DNA of 15,471 nt from Archangium sp. (GCA_016793585.1 JAEUJR010000034.1:1-15471); one strand, 5' to 3'. Shown: positions 1-6,191, numbered from the stretch's first letter. The notes: a model not told the origin generated them from the sequence alone. Numbers and translations: made by a program.

Positions 1-383
1 GCCTTCGCGAGCACCAGCGTCGACTCGCCATCGAGCGCTCGCAGCGCCCGCGCGTCGGGGGAAACCAGCACGAGCGTCTCGCCGATGCCGACGGTGTCGT
101 TCGCGTTGAGGCGCACACGAGCGTCGATGCGCGCGCCGTTCACCCACGTGCCGTTGCGGCTGCCGAGGTCGCGGAGGAAGAGCGCGTCACCTTCGGGCTC
201 GAAGGCGCAGTGTTCGCGAGAGACTTTCTCATCGATGAGGTGCACGTCGCAGTGCGCGCTGCGCCCGACCATGAGCCGACGCACGACGTCGAGCGTCACA
301 CCTCTTCGGGGACCGAACGCAAACGAGAGCCGCTGTGCCATCGACAGGTCGAGATGCTCCTCCAGTGCAGGCCGCGCCGCCAT
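1..383 (-). CDS. FHA-domain protein, N-terminal part (3' end outside window)
   Basis: The reading frame is open from an ATG at 383 to the window edge (127 codons seen). An FHA phosphothreonine-binding domain fills about residues 25-110. Hallmarks are VGRS (39-42), SREH (55-58) and GSRNGTWVNG (74-83), which carry the Gly-Arg, Ser, His and Asn residues that contact phosphopeptide in this family. A second in-frame ATG at 341 lies behind a GGAGGAG sequence about 13 nt upstream and could be the true start, giving a protein 14 residues shorter. In myxobacteria such N-terminal FHA domains are often followed by GAF, sigma-54 AAA+ or other output domains, but the rest of this protein is not visible, so its output is unknown. 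It is divergent from the damaged AgmX-like gene at 432. Confidence 0.85.
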   Translation of the reverse strand, partial: MAARPALEEHLDLSMAQRLSFAFGPRRGVTLDVVRRLMVGRSAHCDVHLIDEKVSREHCAFEPEGDALFLRDLGSRNGTWVNGARIDARVRLNANDTVGIGETLVLVSPDARALRALDGESTLVLAK

Positions 384-431
384 TCCATGCGCGTGAAAGC
401 AAGGTGCGGTCCAATGGCGGTAGGCTGAGGC

Positions 432-730
432 GTGCTCCTCGTTCTCTCTGCCCTGCTGTCCGCGTCGCCACACACCGGGACGCTGAAGAAGGAGCTGATC
501 GACAACGCGCTCCAGGCCCAGCTTTCGAGACTCGAGGCCTGCCTCGAGTGGTGGCGCGCCTCGTCATCGCGCGAGACGGTCGCGTGAAAACAGCCAGGCT
601 CGAGGAGGCTGCCACCGCATCGCCAGCGGCCGTTCGTTGCGTGCTCGCGACGGTGAAGGCGATGAAGACGCCTCCGCCGGTGGGCGGGACTGTCGAACTC
701 ACCCTGCCCTTCGACTTCGGAACGCGGTGA
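432..730 (+). pseudogene. AgmX/PglI-tail-like small secreted protein, frameshifted
   Basis: From GTG 432 the frame reads a short hydrophobic leader (VLLVLSALLSASP), then TGTLKKELIDNALQAQ and LEACLE, and stops at 585-587. The remainder of the same protein continues in another frame from about 548 (VVARLVIARDGRV, then CVLATVKAMKTPPP, GGTVELTLPFDF) to the stop at 728-730. Aligned with the intact neighbour at 734, the break falls just after CTCGAG near 548, where about 25 bases (3n+1) are missing. Both halves otherwise match the neighbour closely, so this is one copy of a tandem duplication disabled by a small deletion, or an assembly deletion. The product would have been a periplasmic protein with a TonB-C-like/AgmX-PglI C-terminal fold. 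The out-of-frame 5' extension of the second half is not coding. Confidence 0.75.
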
Positions 731-733
731 CGC

Positions 734-1078
734 GTGCTTTCGCTGCTCATGACGCTGATGTTTTCGGCTTCGTCTGATGCCGGACCGTACACGGGCACGC
801 TCGACAAGGAGCTGATCAGAAAGGCCGTGCGCGCGCAGTGGCCGACAGTGCGGCGCTGCTTCGAGCAGCCCGATGCGAGCTCGGGAAAGCTCGTCGTGCG
901 CTTCGTCATCGGGCCTGATGGACGGGTCACGAACTCCGAACTCGCGCAGCCGACGACCTTCCCGAACACCACGGTCACGTGCGTGCTGAAGGCGATGAAG
1001 GCCGTGAAGACCGAGCCCCCGTCGGGCGGCTCCGTGCTGGTCACGTACCCGTTCATCATCGACGCGACCGGCTTCTGA
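734..1078 (+). CDS. Small secreted protein with AgmX/PglI C-terminal-like domain
   Basis: The product is 114 residues and starts at GTG 734, three bases after the stop of the damaged paralogue. Residues 1-17 form a short hydrophobic export signal ending SSDAG. The rest resembles the myxobacterial AgmX/PglI C-terminal (TonB-C-like) domain: a helix with a Cys (VRRCFE), the strand VVRFVIGPDGRV, a second Cys in VTCVLKAMKAVK, then PPSGGSVLVTYPF. The two cysteines could form a disulfide in the periplasm. The full-length AgmX and PglI proteins act in gliding motility, but here the domain stands alone without the long N-terminal part, so no specific role can be assigned. The family call rests on remembered motif pattern, not a search. 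Confidence 0.7.
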   Translation: MLSLLMTLMFSASSDAGPYTGTLDKELIRKAVRAQWPTVRRCFEQPDASSGKLVVRFVIGPDGRVTNSELAQPTTFPNTTVTCVLKAMKAVKTEPPSGGSVLVTYPFIIDATGF

Positions 1079-1192
1079 CCGTCACGGCGCGTGACGCTCT
1101 GCAACGGCACGTAACGTCGCGTTTCGGTCGTTCGTCGCAAAAACCCGTCCGGATTCAGCCACTTGGAGCCCCGTTCGAGGCGGTAACGGAGC

Positions 1193-1900
1193 GTGCACTG
1201 GCGACCGGGCATGCTGCCCCTCGTCCTCGCTTCGTTGACCGGTTGCCTGACCTCTCCCGATGCGCACGCGCTCGAAGGCGGGCAGCACCAGCGCTTCGTG
1301 ACCGCGAACGGCCCCGTGCACGCGTGGTGTCCCGAAGCCTCGGAGCCCGAGCTGCTCGTCGTCTACGTGCACGGCTACTTCGACACCGTCGATGACGCGT
1401 TTCGGGAACACGGCCTGGTGCAGCAGTTCAAGGCGAGCGGCGTGAACGCGCTGTTCGTGCTCATCGACGGGCCGACGGGGCCGAAAGAAGCGGTGAAGTG
1501 GACGACGTTCGCTCCACTCAAGGCCGAGCTCGAGCGCACGCTGGGCCGCGCGATGCCGGCGAAGGTCGTCGCGATGGGCCACAGTGGTGGCAACCGCACG
1601 CTGCGGGAGTGGACGAAGGAAGGCGCGGTCACCGACCTCGTGTTGCTCGACGCGTTCTACGGAGCGCCGACGCCGTGGACCGACTTCCTCACCTCGGTTC
1701 CCGAAGGCCGCGTGCAGCTCGTCGGCGCGCTGACGTTTCCGAAAGCCGACGCCTGGCGCCGCTCGTTGCCGAAGCAGCAGCAGCGGCGCGTCGAGCAACT
1801 CAGCGCGGGAACGAACCACATGGGCGTGGTGACCGACGGCGTGTGGATTCCGAAGCTCGTGCGCGAGCGCGCGTCGTTGGTGTCGACAACCGGCACGTGA
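1193..1900 (+). CDS. Predicted lipoprotein, alpha/beta-hydrolase fold
   Basis: The product is 235 residues from GTG 1193; an in-frame ATG at 1211 is an alternative. The GTG start keeps an Arg before the hydrophobic stretch and places a lipobox LTGC with Cys18, so a lipoprotein is likely. The body has alpha/beta-hydrolase features: strand VVYVHGYF (57-63, oxyanion-hole region), the nucleophile elbow GHSGG with Ser131, a candidate acid Asp153 (LLDAFYG) and a candidate His209 (TNHM). Substrate is not evident; esterase or peptidase-like hydrolysis at the envelope is the most that can be said. It is preceded by a 114-bp gap and followed by 180 bp before the YoaK-like gene. Confidence 0.75.
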   Translation: MHWRPGMLPLVLASLTGCLTSPDAHALEGGQHQRFVTANGPVHAWCPEASEPELLVVYVHGYFDTVDDAFREHGLVQQFKASGVNALFVLIDGPTGPKEAVKWTTFAPLKAELERTLGRAMPAKVVAMGHSGGNRTLREWTKEGAVTDLVLLDAFYGAPTPWTDFLTSVPEGRVQLVGALTFPKADAWRRSLPKQQQRRVEQLSAGTNHMGVVTDGVWIPKLVRERASLVSTTGT

Positions 1901-1944
1901 GGATCTGCGCACATCGAGCGACCCGCTCGCTCGGTCGTGCTCCG

Positions 1945-2080
1945 GTGGTTCGCGAAGTGACCGGCGGACCATGCGGTCGCTTCACCGAGGAAAACTGCCA
2001 CTCGCGCAAGGACTGCGCGGCTCCGTGCGGGTGCAGAAGTGGCGGCGCTGCGGGCGGAGCACTACTTTTGATATCGAACC
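1945..2080 (+). other. Possible Cys-rich peptide fragment upstream of YoaK-like gene
   Basis: Between the hydrolase and the YoaK-like gene, the frame with codons starting at 1945 encodes five cysteines spaced C-x7-C-x5-C-x3-C-x-C (Cys codons at 1972, 1996, 2014, 2026, 2032), within GRFTEENCHSRKDCAAPCGC. The pattern resembles small disulfide-rich segments of myxobacterial secreted proteins. The frame has no stop before it runs into the downstream gene out of frame, no signal peptide and no clear start, so it is at best a fragment. Chance is possible. Confidence 0.2.
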
Positions 2081-2794
2081 ATGTTGAAGCATCACGCACC
2101 GGGCTGGGTCTACGCGGGAGGCATGTTGCTCTCGGCAGTGGCCGGCTGCGTGAACGCAGTGGCGGTCGGCAGCGCGTACCACGCGGTCACGCACATGAGC
2201 GGCACCGTGTTCGCCGTCAGCGCCGAGCTCGCACACGGAAATCGCGTGGTGGCCATGCGCGCAGCGGCCGTCGTGGTGTCGTTCTTCGTCGGCGCGACCT
2301 TCAGCGGCTTTCTGATCAGACAGCAATCGCTGCACGCAGGCCGGCGCTACGGCGTCGCGCTGATGATCGAAGGGGTGCTGCTGACTGGCGCCTGGCTGGG
2401 CCTGCGCGCGAATCACGTCTCGGGTGAAGTCCTCGCGGCGATGGCGTGCGGCCTTCAGAACGCGCTCGCCACCTCGTACTCGGGCGCGGTGCTGCGCACG
2501 ACGCACATGACGGGCGTCGTCACCGACCTCGGCATCGCCATCGGGCACTGGCTCGCGCGTGAACCAATCGAGTGGTTCCGCGTGCGTCTGCACCTCGTGC
2601 TGCTGCTCGGCTTCACGTCCGGCGGAGCAATGGGCGCGTTCGGCTTCTCGGTGCTCGGCGCGACGACGCTGCTCGTGCCGTCACTGACCGTCTTCATCGC
2701 TGGCGTTGCGTACACGATTCAGCGGCAGCTCCAGCGGCGCGGTCATGCCGCCGCATCGCCGCCCGCCTCGGTCGGTTCTGGCAACACGCCCTGA
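2081..2794 (+). CDS. YoaK/DUF1275-family membrane protein
   Basis: The product is 237 residues from ATG 2081 and has about six hydrophobic segments (roughly 10-30, 60-80, 90-110, 117-137, 168-190, 192-213). The family signatures are duplicated: GCVNAVAV followed by THMSG (22-41), and ACGLQNALATSYSG followed by TTHMTG (122-145). Both match the conserved half-repeats of DUF1275/YoaK proteins, which are inner-membrane proteins of unknown transport function. Length fits the family. The Ala/Ser/Pro-rich tail after residue 215 is cytoplasmic or disordered. No strong Shine-Dalgarno is visible; the bases just upstream (TTTTGATATCG) are unusually AT-rich and may be a promoter -10 region. Confidence 0.88.
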   Translation: MLKHHAPGWVYAGGMLLSAVAGCVNAVAVGSAYHAVTHMSGTVFAVSAELAHGNRVVAMRAAAVVVSFFVGATFSGFLIRQQSLHAGRRYGVALMIEGVLLTGAWLGLRANHVSGEVLAAMACGLQNALATSYSGAVLRTTHMTGVVTDLGIAIGHWLAREPIEWFRVRLHLVLLLGFTSGGAMGAFGFSVLGATTLLVPSLTVFIAGVAYTIQRQLQRRGHAAASPPASVGSGNTP

Positions 2795-2932
2795 GCCCTG
2801 CCCTGGTGAAGCGCGCTGAGCGAAGGGTGTCGTTCGTGCTCCGAAGCCTCGAGTCAGCGCACTGGGCGACGGAATGGCAGGTGTCTCGAGCCCTCTGGGG
2901 CAGGGAGCCGAGCGGGGCCGCCTCCCCGGGTC

Positions 2933-2963
2933 GAGATGGTTAGATAGACTATCTAACCATCTC
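2933..2963. promoter_or_regulatory. 31-bp perfect AT-rich palindrome, operator-like
   Basis: The arms GAGATGGTTAGATAG (2933-2947) and CTATCTAACCATCTC (2949-2963) are exact reverse complements around a single A at 2948. The core TTAGATAG-A-CTATCTAA is far more AT-rich than its surroundings and has the size and symmetry of an operator for a dimeric helix-turn-helix repressor (TetR, MarR or PadR class). No regulator gene adjoins it. A GGAAGG lies just downstream at 2970-2975 with a GTG at 2982, but that frame does not look coding. Confidence 0.6.
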
Positions 2964-3245
2964 AGGGCCGGAAGGTGAGCAGTGACCGGCACGGTCGGCA
3001 GTCCGTTCTCGGTCGGCTGGGTCGACCACGGTCGTCGATGGTCGCGAAGCCGCCATCGATCACCCCGTGCGACCCGCGCCGTCGGTGATGAACGCCACCA
3101 TCGCGCTCGGCCCCGACTGCTGTTGCTCGCGAGACGCCGAGCCGACGATCGGGCCCGGCGTGTTCGTCCACGTGCCTCACCGCGTCTCAGCACGGCGCCG
3201 AGCGCCGAACTGCTCCAGTACTTCACCGCGCCAAAGCCCCTGCGC

Positions 3246-3378
3246 CGAAGCCAACATGGAGTGGTGGCCGGTCTCTGTCGAAGCCGTTCCCCGCCAACGC
3301 CGACATGGAGTGGTCGCCGTTCCGCGCCAAAGCCATGCAGTGGTCACCGATCTCGGTCTGTCGAGACCGTTCCTCGTG
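3246..3378. repeat. Degenerate three-copy repeat
   Basis: The sequences ATGGAGTGGTGGCCG (3256), ATGGAGTGGTCGCCG (3305) and ATGCAGTGGTCACCG (3335) recur with related flanks: an upstream GCCAAAGCC/GCCGAAGCC type block and a downstream GTCTCTGTCGAAGCCGTTCC type block. The downstream block is present after copies 1 and 3 but mostly deleted after copy 2. Spacing is 49 and 30 bp. The repeats are in different frames relative to one another, so they are not a repeated protein motif. Confidence 0.6.
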
Positions 3379-3458
3379 ACTGCGTTCACCCGAGGCTTCG
3401 GAGCTCCATCACTCAGGCCCGAGCGCTCATCAGAGCCTCGCCTGCGACCGCACAAACG

Positions 3459-3492
3459 ACGACGCGACGTCCGTTTCCGGGCGTCGCGTCGT
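3459..3492 (-). terminator. Hairpin downstream of YegP-repeat lipoprotein
   Basis: A 15-bp stem, ACGACGCGACGTCCG (3459-3473) with CGGGCGTCGCGTCGT (3478-3492), closes a 4-base loop. All pairs are Watson-Crick except one T/G position (an A-C mismatch when read as minus-strand RNA). It lies 36 bases past the stop of the minus-strand lipoprotein gene. The following bases on that strand are only weakly T-rich, so termination may not be purely intrinsic. Confidence 0.5.
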
Positions 3493-3527
3493 TCCCCCTT
3501 TGAAGCTGTTCAGCGCTTGCTGCTGAT

Positions 3528-4316
3528 TCAGTTGCCCTTGACCGGCTGCACCAGGGCGATGACCGTCTCGACGCCGCGCTCAGCGTTGTACTTCGTCGAG
3601 TAGAGCTGGCTGCGGGCGATGATCTGGCCGTTGGTGGCCTTCAGCGTGAAGTAGTAGCGACCGTCGACCGCGGCGAGCACCGTGTAGCGGGCAGCGACGA
3701 GGCCGTTCGTCTGCACCGAAGCGACGCCAGCCTTGGCCTTCGCGTTCGTGGTGTACGCCTGCGACTGGAGCACGATCTCGCCGTTCTTCGCGCGCAGGTG
3801 GAAGTAGTTCTTGCCATCGAGGCCCTTGAACACTTCGAAGCGGCCAACCGTCTGCGGCGCCGGCGTCTCGAGCGTCGTCGCGGTGACGACCTTCACCACC
3901 GACGCGATGGCGCGCTCGGCGTTCGCCTTCGAGACGTACATCTCCGAGAGGCCGATGATGGCGCCGTTGCCCGCCTTGAGCACGAAGTACGACGAGCCGT
4001 CCGAGGCCTCACGAATCTCGTACGCCGTCGCGACCGTGCCGTTCGCCTTCACGCTCGCGATGCCCGCGGCGGCCGACGACGCCGAGGCGTAGCCCTGCGA
4101 CGCGAGCACCTTCTCGCCGTTGCCGGCCAGCAGGTGGAAGTACGTGTCGCCGTTGCTCGCCGTGAACGTCTCGAAGCGGCCGCGGTTCGCCGACAGCTCG
4201 TCCATCGCGGCGGCCGTGTCGAGGTCGCTGTCGAGGTCGTCGGCAACGACAGCCGAGTCGACGCCGCAGGCGGTGATGGCAAAGACGGAAACGAGGAGGA
4301 CGAGAATGCGGTTCAT
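3528..4316 (-). CDS. Lipoprotein with four YegP/DUF1508 repeats
   Basis: The product is 262 residues from ATG 4316, chosen because GGAG lies 8 bases upstream and the leader MNRILVLLVSVFAITAC gives a proper lipobox (ITAC, Cys17). After an acidic, Ala-rich segment (18-45) come four copies of the about 46-residue DUF1508/YegP unit at 47-92, 99-143, 159-204 and 210-255. Each has the pattern RFE-x-F/V, an Asp/Asn-Gly turn, YFxLxAxNGxII, SQxY and a helix ending A(G/E)xxSV. Copies 1 and 3, and 2 and 4, resemble each other most, so a two-repeat protein probably duplicated. YegP proteins are usually small cytosolic proteins of unknown function; four units on a lipid anchor is unusual. It is divergent from the sigma-54 activator, with a candidate sigma-54 promoter at 4379-4394. 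Confidence 0.85.
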   Translation of the reverse strand: MNRILVLLVSVFAITACGVDSAVVADDLDSDLDTAAAMDELSANRGRFETFTASNGDTYFHLLAGNGEKVLASQGYASASSAAAGIASVKANGTVATAYEIREASDGSSYFVLKAGNGAIIGLSEMYVSKANAERAIASVVKVVTATTLETPAPQTVGRFEVFKGLDGKNYFHLRAKNGEIVLQSQAYTTNAKAKAGVASVQTNGLVAARYTVLAAVDGRYYFTLKATNGQIIARSQLYSTKYNAERGVETVIALVQPVKGN

Positions 4317-4359
4317 GGTGTTGCTCCGGAAGGTTTGAGTGAGAAGCGCTGACTGCTTG

Positions 4360-4373
4360 ATGAACCTGTTCAT
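4360..4373. promoter_or_regulatory. 14-bp palindrome near predicted transcription start
   Basis: ATGAACCTGTTCAT has 6-bp arms (ATGAAC/GTTCAT) around CT. It overlaps the start site predicted from the sigma-54-like element, about 45 bases before the lipoprotein start codon. It could be a repressor site or an RNA feature; this short palindrome may also be chance. Confidence 0.3.
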
Positions 4374-4378
4374 TGCAG

Positions 4379-4394
4379 TGCGCATGCCGGGCCA
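4379..4394 (-). promoter_or_regulatory. Candidate sigma-54 promoter of the YegP-repeat lipoprotein
   Basis: On the minus strand the sequence is TGGCCCGGCATGCGCA. Compared with the sigma-54 consensus TGGCACG-N4-TTGCA, it keeps the essential GG (-24) and GC (-12) at the exact spacing, with mismatches at A5 and at the two T of the -12 box. Placing the C of GC at -12 gives a start near 4368 and a leader of about 52 bases to the ATG at 4316. The divergent gene encodes a sigma-54 activator, which raises the prior. Confidence 0.4.
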
Positions 4395-4441
4395 CACCAC
4401 CGCACAACCCCCTGAAGTCGTTCGAACCAAACCTCCAGACC

Positions 4442-4459
4442 TGTTGCTTTAGAGCAACA
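4442..4459. promoter_or_regulatory. 18-bp palindrome, possible activator binding site
   Basis: TGTTGCTTTAGAGCAACA has 7-bp perfect arms around TTAG. It is centred about 82 bp upstream of the start predicted from the sigma-54-like element, a usual distance for an enhancer-binding-protein site, and 20-37 bp before the activator's own ATG, where it could also mediate autoregulation. Assignment to the neighbouring activator is inference. Confidence 0.45.
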
Positions 4460-4478
4460 CTCGCTACATTGAACGCCC

Positions 4479-5981
4479 ATGTTGATGCCCGACTTGAACA
4501 CCGAGAAGGAGCTCCACGCCGCCGACATCGAGCAGGTCGGCAGCCGCCTGGTGCAGGTGGCCTGCGCGCAGACGGGGGCCATCAACGGCGCCGTCTTCCT
4601 CGCCGACACGAAGGCGAAGGGGCTCTCGGTCGACTTTCACGTCGTCGCCGGCGTGGTGGTGACGCTGCCAGGGACAGGCTCCATCATTCGCCCGCGCCGC
4701 GACGGCCGGCCCAACGGCATCGCCCTCACCTGCTTCGAGTCGGGCGTGCCGTACATCTGCAACGACACCTCGAAGGACAAGAACTACGCGAAGTACTTCC
4801 TCGACGTGGGCTCGGTGCTCGCGGTGCCCATTCCGTGGCAGGGCAAGCCGCTCGGGGTGCTGACGGTCGCCTCGCTCGCGCCGAACGCCTTCACCGAGCG
4901 GCACGTCAAAGCGCTCGAGGTGGTGGCGGCGACGTCGGCGCGGTTCCTTCGCCGTGCGCAGCTCGCCCGCGCCACGCTCGACAGCGGCCGGCCCTTCGTC
5001 ATCAAGGGGCTCTCACCGCAGTGGCTCGACGTCGAACGAAAGGTCGAGCAGGTCGCCAGCACCGACGCGCCGGTGCTCGTCACGGGAGAGAGCGGCACCG
5101 GCAAGGACCTGGTCTCACGCTCCATTCACTTCAACTCGAAGCGCGCCGCGAAGCCGTACGTCACGGTGAACTGCGCCGCGATTCCCGAGACGCTGCTCGA
5201 GAGCGTGCTCTTCGGCCACGTGAAGGGCGCGTTCACCGGCGCCACGCACAACAAGGTGGGCGAGTTCCAGAAGGCCGACGGCGGCACGTTGTTCCTCGAC
5301 GAGCTGGGCGAGCTGCCGCTCATGTTGCAGGCCAAGGTGCTGCGCGCCATCGAGCAGGGCGAGGTGAGCCCGGTGGGCAGCAACGACGCTCCGCTGCGCG
5401 TCGACGTTCGCCTCATCTGCGCCACCAACCGAAACCTCGCGCAGCTGGCGAAGGAGGGCCGCTTTCGCGAAGACCTCTACTTCCGCGTGTCGGTCGTCAC
5501 CGTCGAGCTGCCGCCGCTGCGCACGTACAAGGACAACCTCGAGATTCTGGCGCAGGTGTTCCTGCAGCAAGCGGCGAAGAAGCACGGGCGCCGCGTCGAC
5601 AGCCTCTCGAAGGAGGCGATGGCGCTGCTGCAGGCCCACGACTTCCCCGGGAACATGCGCGAGCTGAAGAACGCGCTCGAGCACGCGGTGATTCTCACCT
5701 CGACCAACGAGGTGCGCGCGGAGGACCTGCCGAAGTCCATGCGGCTCGACGGGCCGAAGCCGATGCTCGCGGCCGAGCCCGTGAAGACGGACACCACGCC
5801 GACCCTCGAAGAGATGCGCGCGAGGTGGGTGGCTCCCTACGAGAAGCAGTACCTGCAGGAGCTGCTGGTGAAGACGAAGGGCCAGGTGAGCGCGGCCTCG
5901 AAGCTCGCCGGGGTGAACCGCGTGACGTTCTACCGGCTGATGGAGAAGCACGGCCTGCGGCTCGCCCGCATGCCGGTGTGA
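4479..5981 (+). CDS. Sigma-54-dependent activator, GAF-AAA+-Fis
   Basis: The product is 500 residues from ATG 4479; an ATG two codons later is also possible and neither has a clear ribosome-binding site. A GAF-type sensory domain covers about 15-160. The AAA+ domain follows with Walker A GESGTGKD (203-210), the sigma-54 contact loop GAFTGA (250-255), Walker B GGTLFLDELGE (268-278), sensor CATNRN (314-319) and FREDLYFRV (329-337). The C-terminal Fis-type helix-turn-helix is at about 465-493 (GQVSAASKLAGVNRVTFYRL). All catalytic hallmarks are intact, so it should remodel RNA polymerase-sigma54 after ligand or protein sensing by GAF; the ligand is unknown. TACATT at 4465-4470, 8 bases before the ATG, could be a -10 box of a leaderless transcript. 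The likely nearby target is the divergent lipoprotein. Confidence 0.95.
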   Translation: MLMPDLNTEKELHAADIEQVGSRLVQVACAQTGAINGAVFLADTKAKGLSVDFHVVAGVVVTLPGTGSIIRPRRDGRPNGIALTCFESGVPYICNDTSKDKNYAKYFLDVGSVLAVPIPWQGKPLGVLTVASLAPNAFTERHVKALEVVAATSARFLRRAQLARATLDSGRPFVIKGLSPQWLDVERKVEQVASTDAPVLVTGESGTGKDLVSRSIHFNSKRAAKPYVTVNCAAIPETLLESVLFGHVKGAFTGATHNKVGEFQKADGGTLFLDELGELPLMLQAKVLRAIEQGEVSPVGSNDAPLRVDVRLICATNRNLAQLAKEGRFREDLYFRVSVVTVELPPLRTYKDNLEILAQVFLQQAAKKHGRRVDSLSKEAMALLQAHDFPGNMRELKNALEHAVILTSTNEVRAEDLPKSMRLDGPKPMLAAEPVKTDTTPTLEEMRARWVAPYEKQYLQELLVKTKGQVSAASKLAGVNRVTFYRLMEKHGLRLARMPV

Positions 5982-6008
5982 ACCGCGCCCCCTGCCCAGC
6001 CGTTTCGG

Positions 6009-6110
6009 TCCGGCTTCGAGGTCGACGGGGTCGCCAGCGGCAACGACGCGCTCACGGCCGCGGCCACCACGAGCTCCGCCGCGGTGCTGATGGACTGTCA
6101 CATGCCCGAG
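6009..6110 (+). pseudogene. Remnant of a response-regulator receiver domain
   Basis: The frame that continues after the activator stop reads SGFEVDGVASGNDAL, 14 residues (TAAATTSSAAVLMD overlaps this count to the Asp), then DCHMPE. The G-to-Asp spacing (28 positions) matches the beta2-alpha2-beta3 part of receiver domains exactly, with the phospho-acceptor Asp encoded at 6093-6095 and the typical MPE after it. The N-terminal beta1 strand with its acidic pair is absent, and MDG does not follow MPE. A later stretch in the same frame, HARGAGFAERLRRDAF (about 6142-6191), weakly resembles the receiver C-terminus. No start or intact domain exists, so this is gene debris between the activator and the next lipoprotein. 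Confidence 0.6.
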
Positions 6111-6191
6111 ACGCCGCCGAGCAACCACGTGACGACGCTGGAGCATGCTCGCGGCGCAGGCTTTGCTGAGCGCCTTCGGAGAGACGCCTTC

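Larger units (their letters stand above)
2838..3404. repeat. 567-bp segment bounded by inverted repeats
   Basis: GCTCCGAAGCCTCG at 2838-2851 recurs exactly as its reverse complement at 3391-3404. Continuing inward, 8 of the next 13 bases also pair, giving about 22 of 27 matching positions, and a further GTCTCGA match occurs about 50 bp inside each end. A perfect 14-bp match at this distance is unlikely by chance. No target-site duplication is obvious next to the ends and no transposase is encoded, so a decayed non-autonomous element (MITE-like) is an inference. Confidence 0.45.
2795..3527. other. Gene-poor stretch with palindrome, inverted and tandem repeats
   Basis: No open frame here looks like a complete gene. 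It contains a 31-bp palindrome (2933-2963), a 14-bp perfect inverted repeat at its sides (2838-2851 and 3391-3404), a degenerate repeat (3246-3378) and a hairpin (3459-3492). One plus frame (codons starting at 3028, running to about 3186) has nearly every third position G or C, as real genes here do, but lacks a start and is preceded by an in-frame TGA at 2983. Its translation, for example EPTIGPGVFVHVPHRV, was not recognised. The stretch is best read as gene or mobile-element debris. Confidence 0.6.

Noticed and set aside
1081..1095. GTCACG-GCG-CGTGAC hairpin after the AgmX-like gene as a terminator
   Set aside because: The stem is only 6 bp with no T-run after it; probably chance in GC-rich DNA.
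1106..1121. GGCACG-like element before the hydrolase as a sigma-54 promoter
   Set aside because: The -12 GC is one base out of register and the TTGC box is absent.
3354..3369. CGGTCT-GTCG-AGACCG small hairpin
   Set aside because: It is 6 bp only and part of the degenerate repeat; no gene nearby to which it would relate.
4373..6169. 598-codon plus-strand open frame overlapping the activator
   Set aside because: It is a frame-shifted shadow of the activator with Arg/Gly/Ala-rich, low-complexity translation and no domain.
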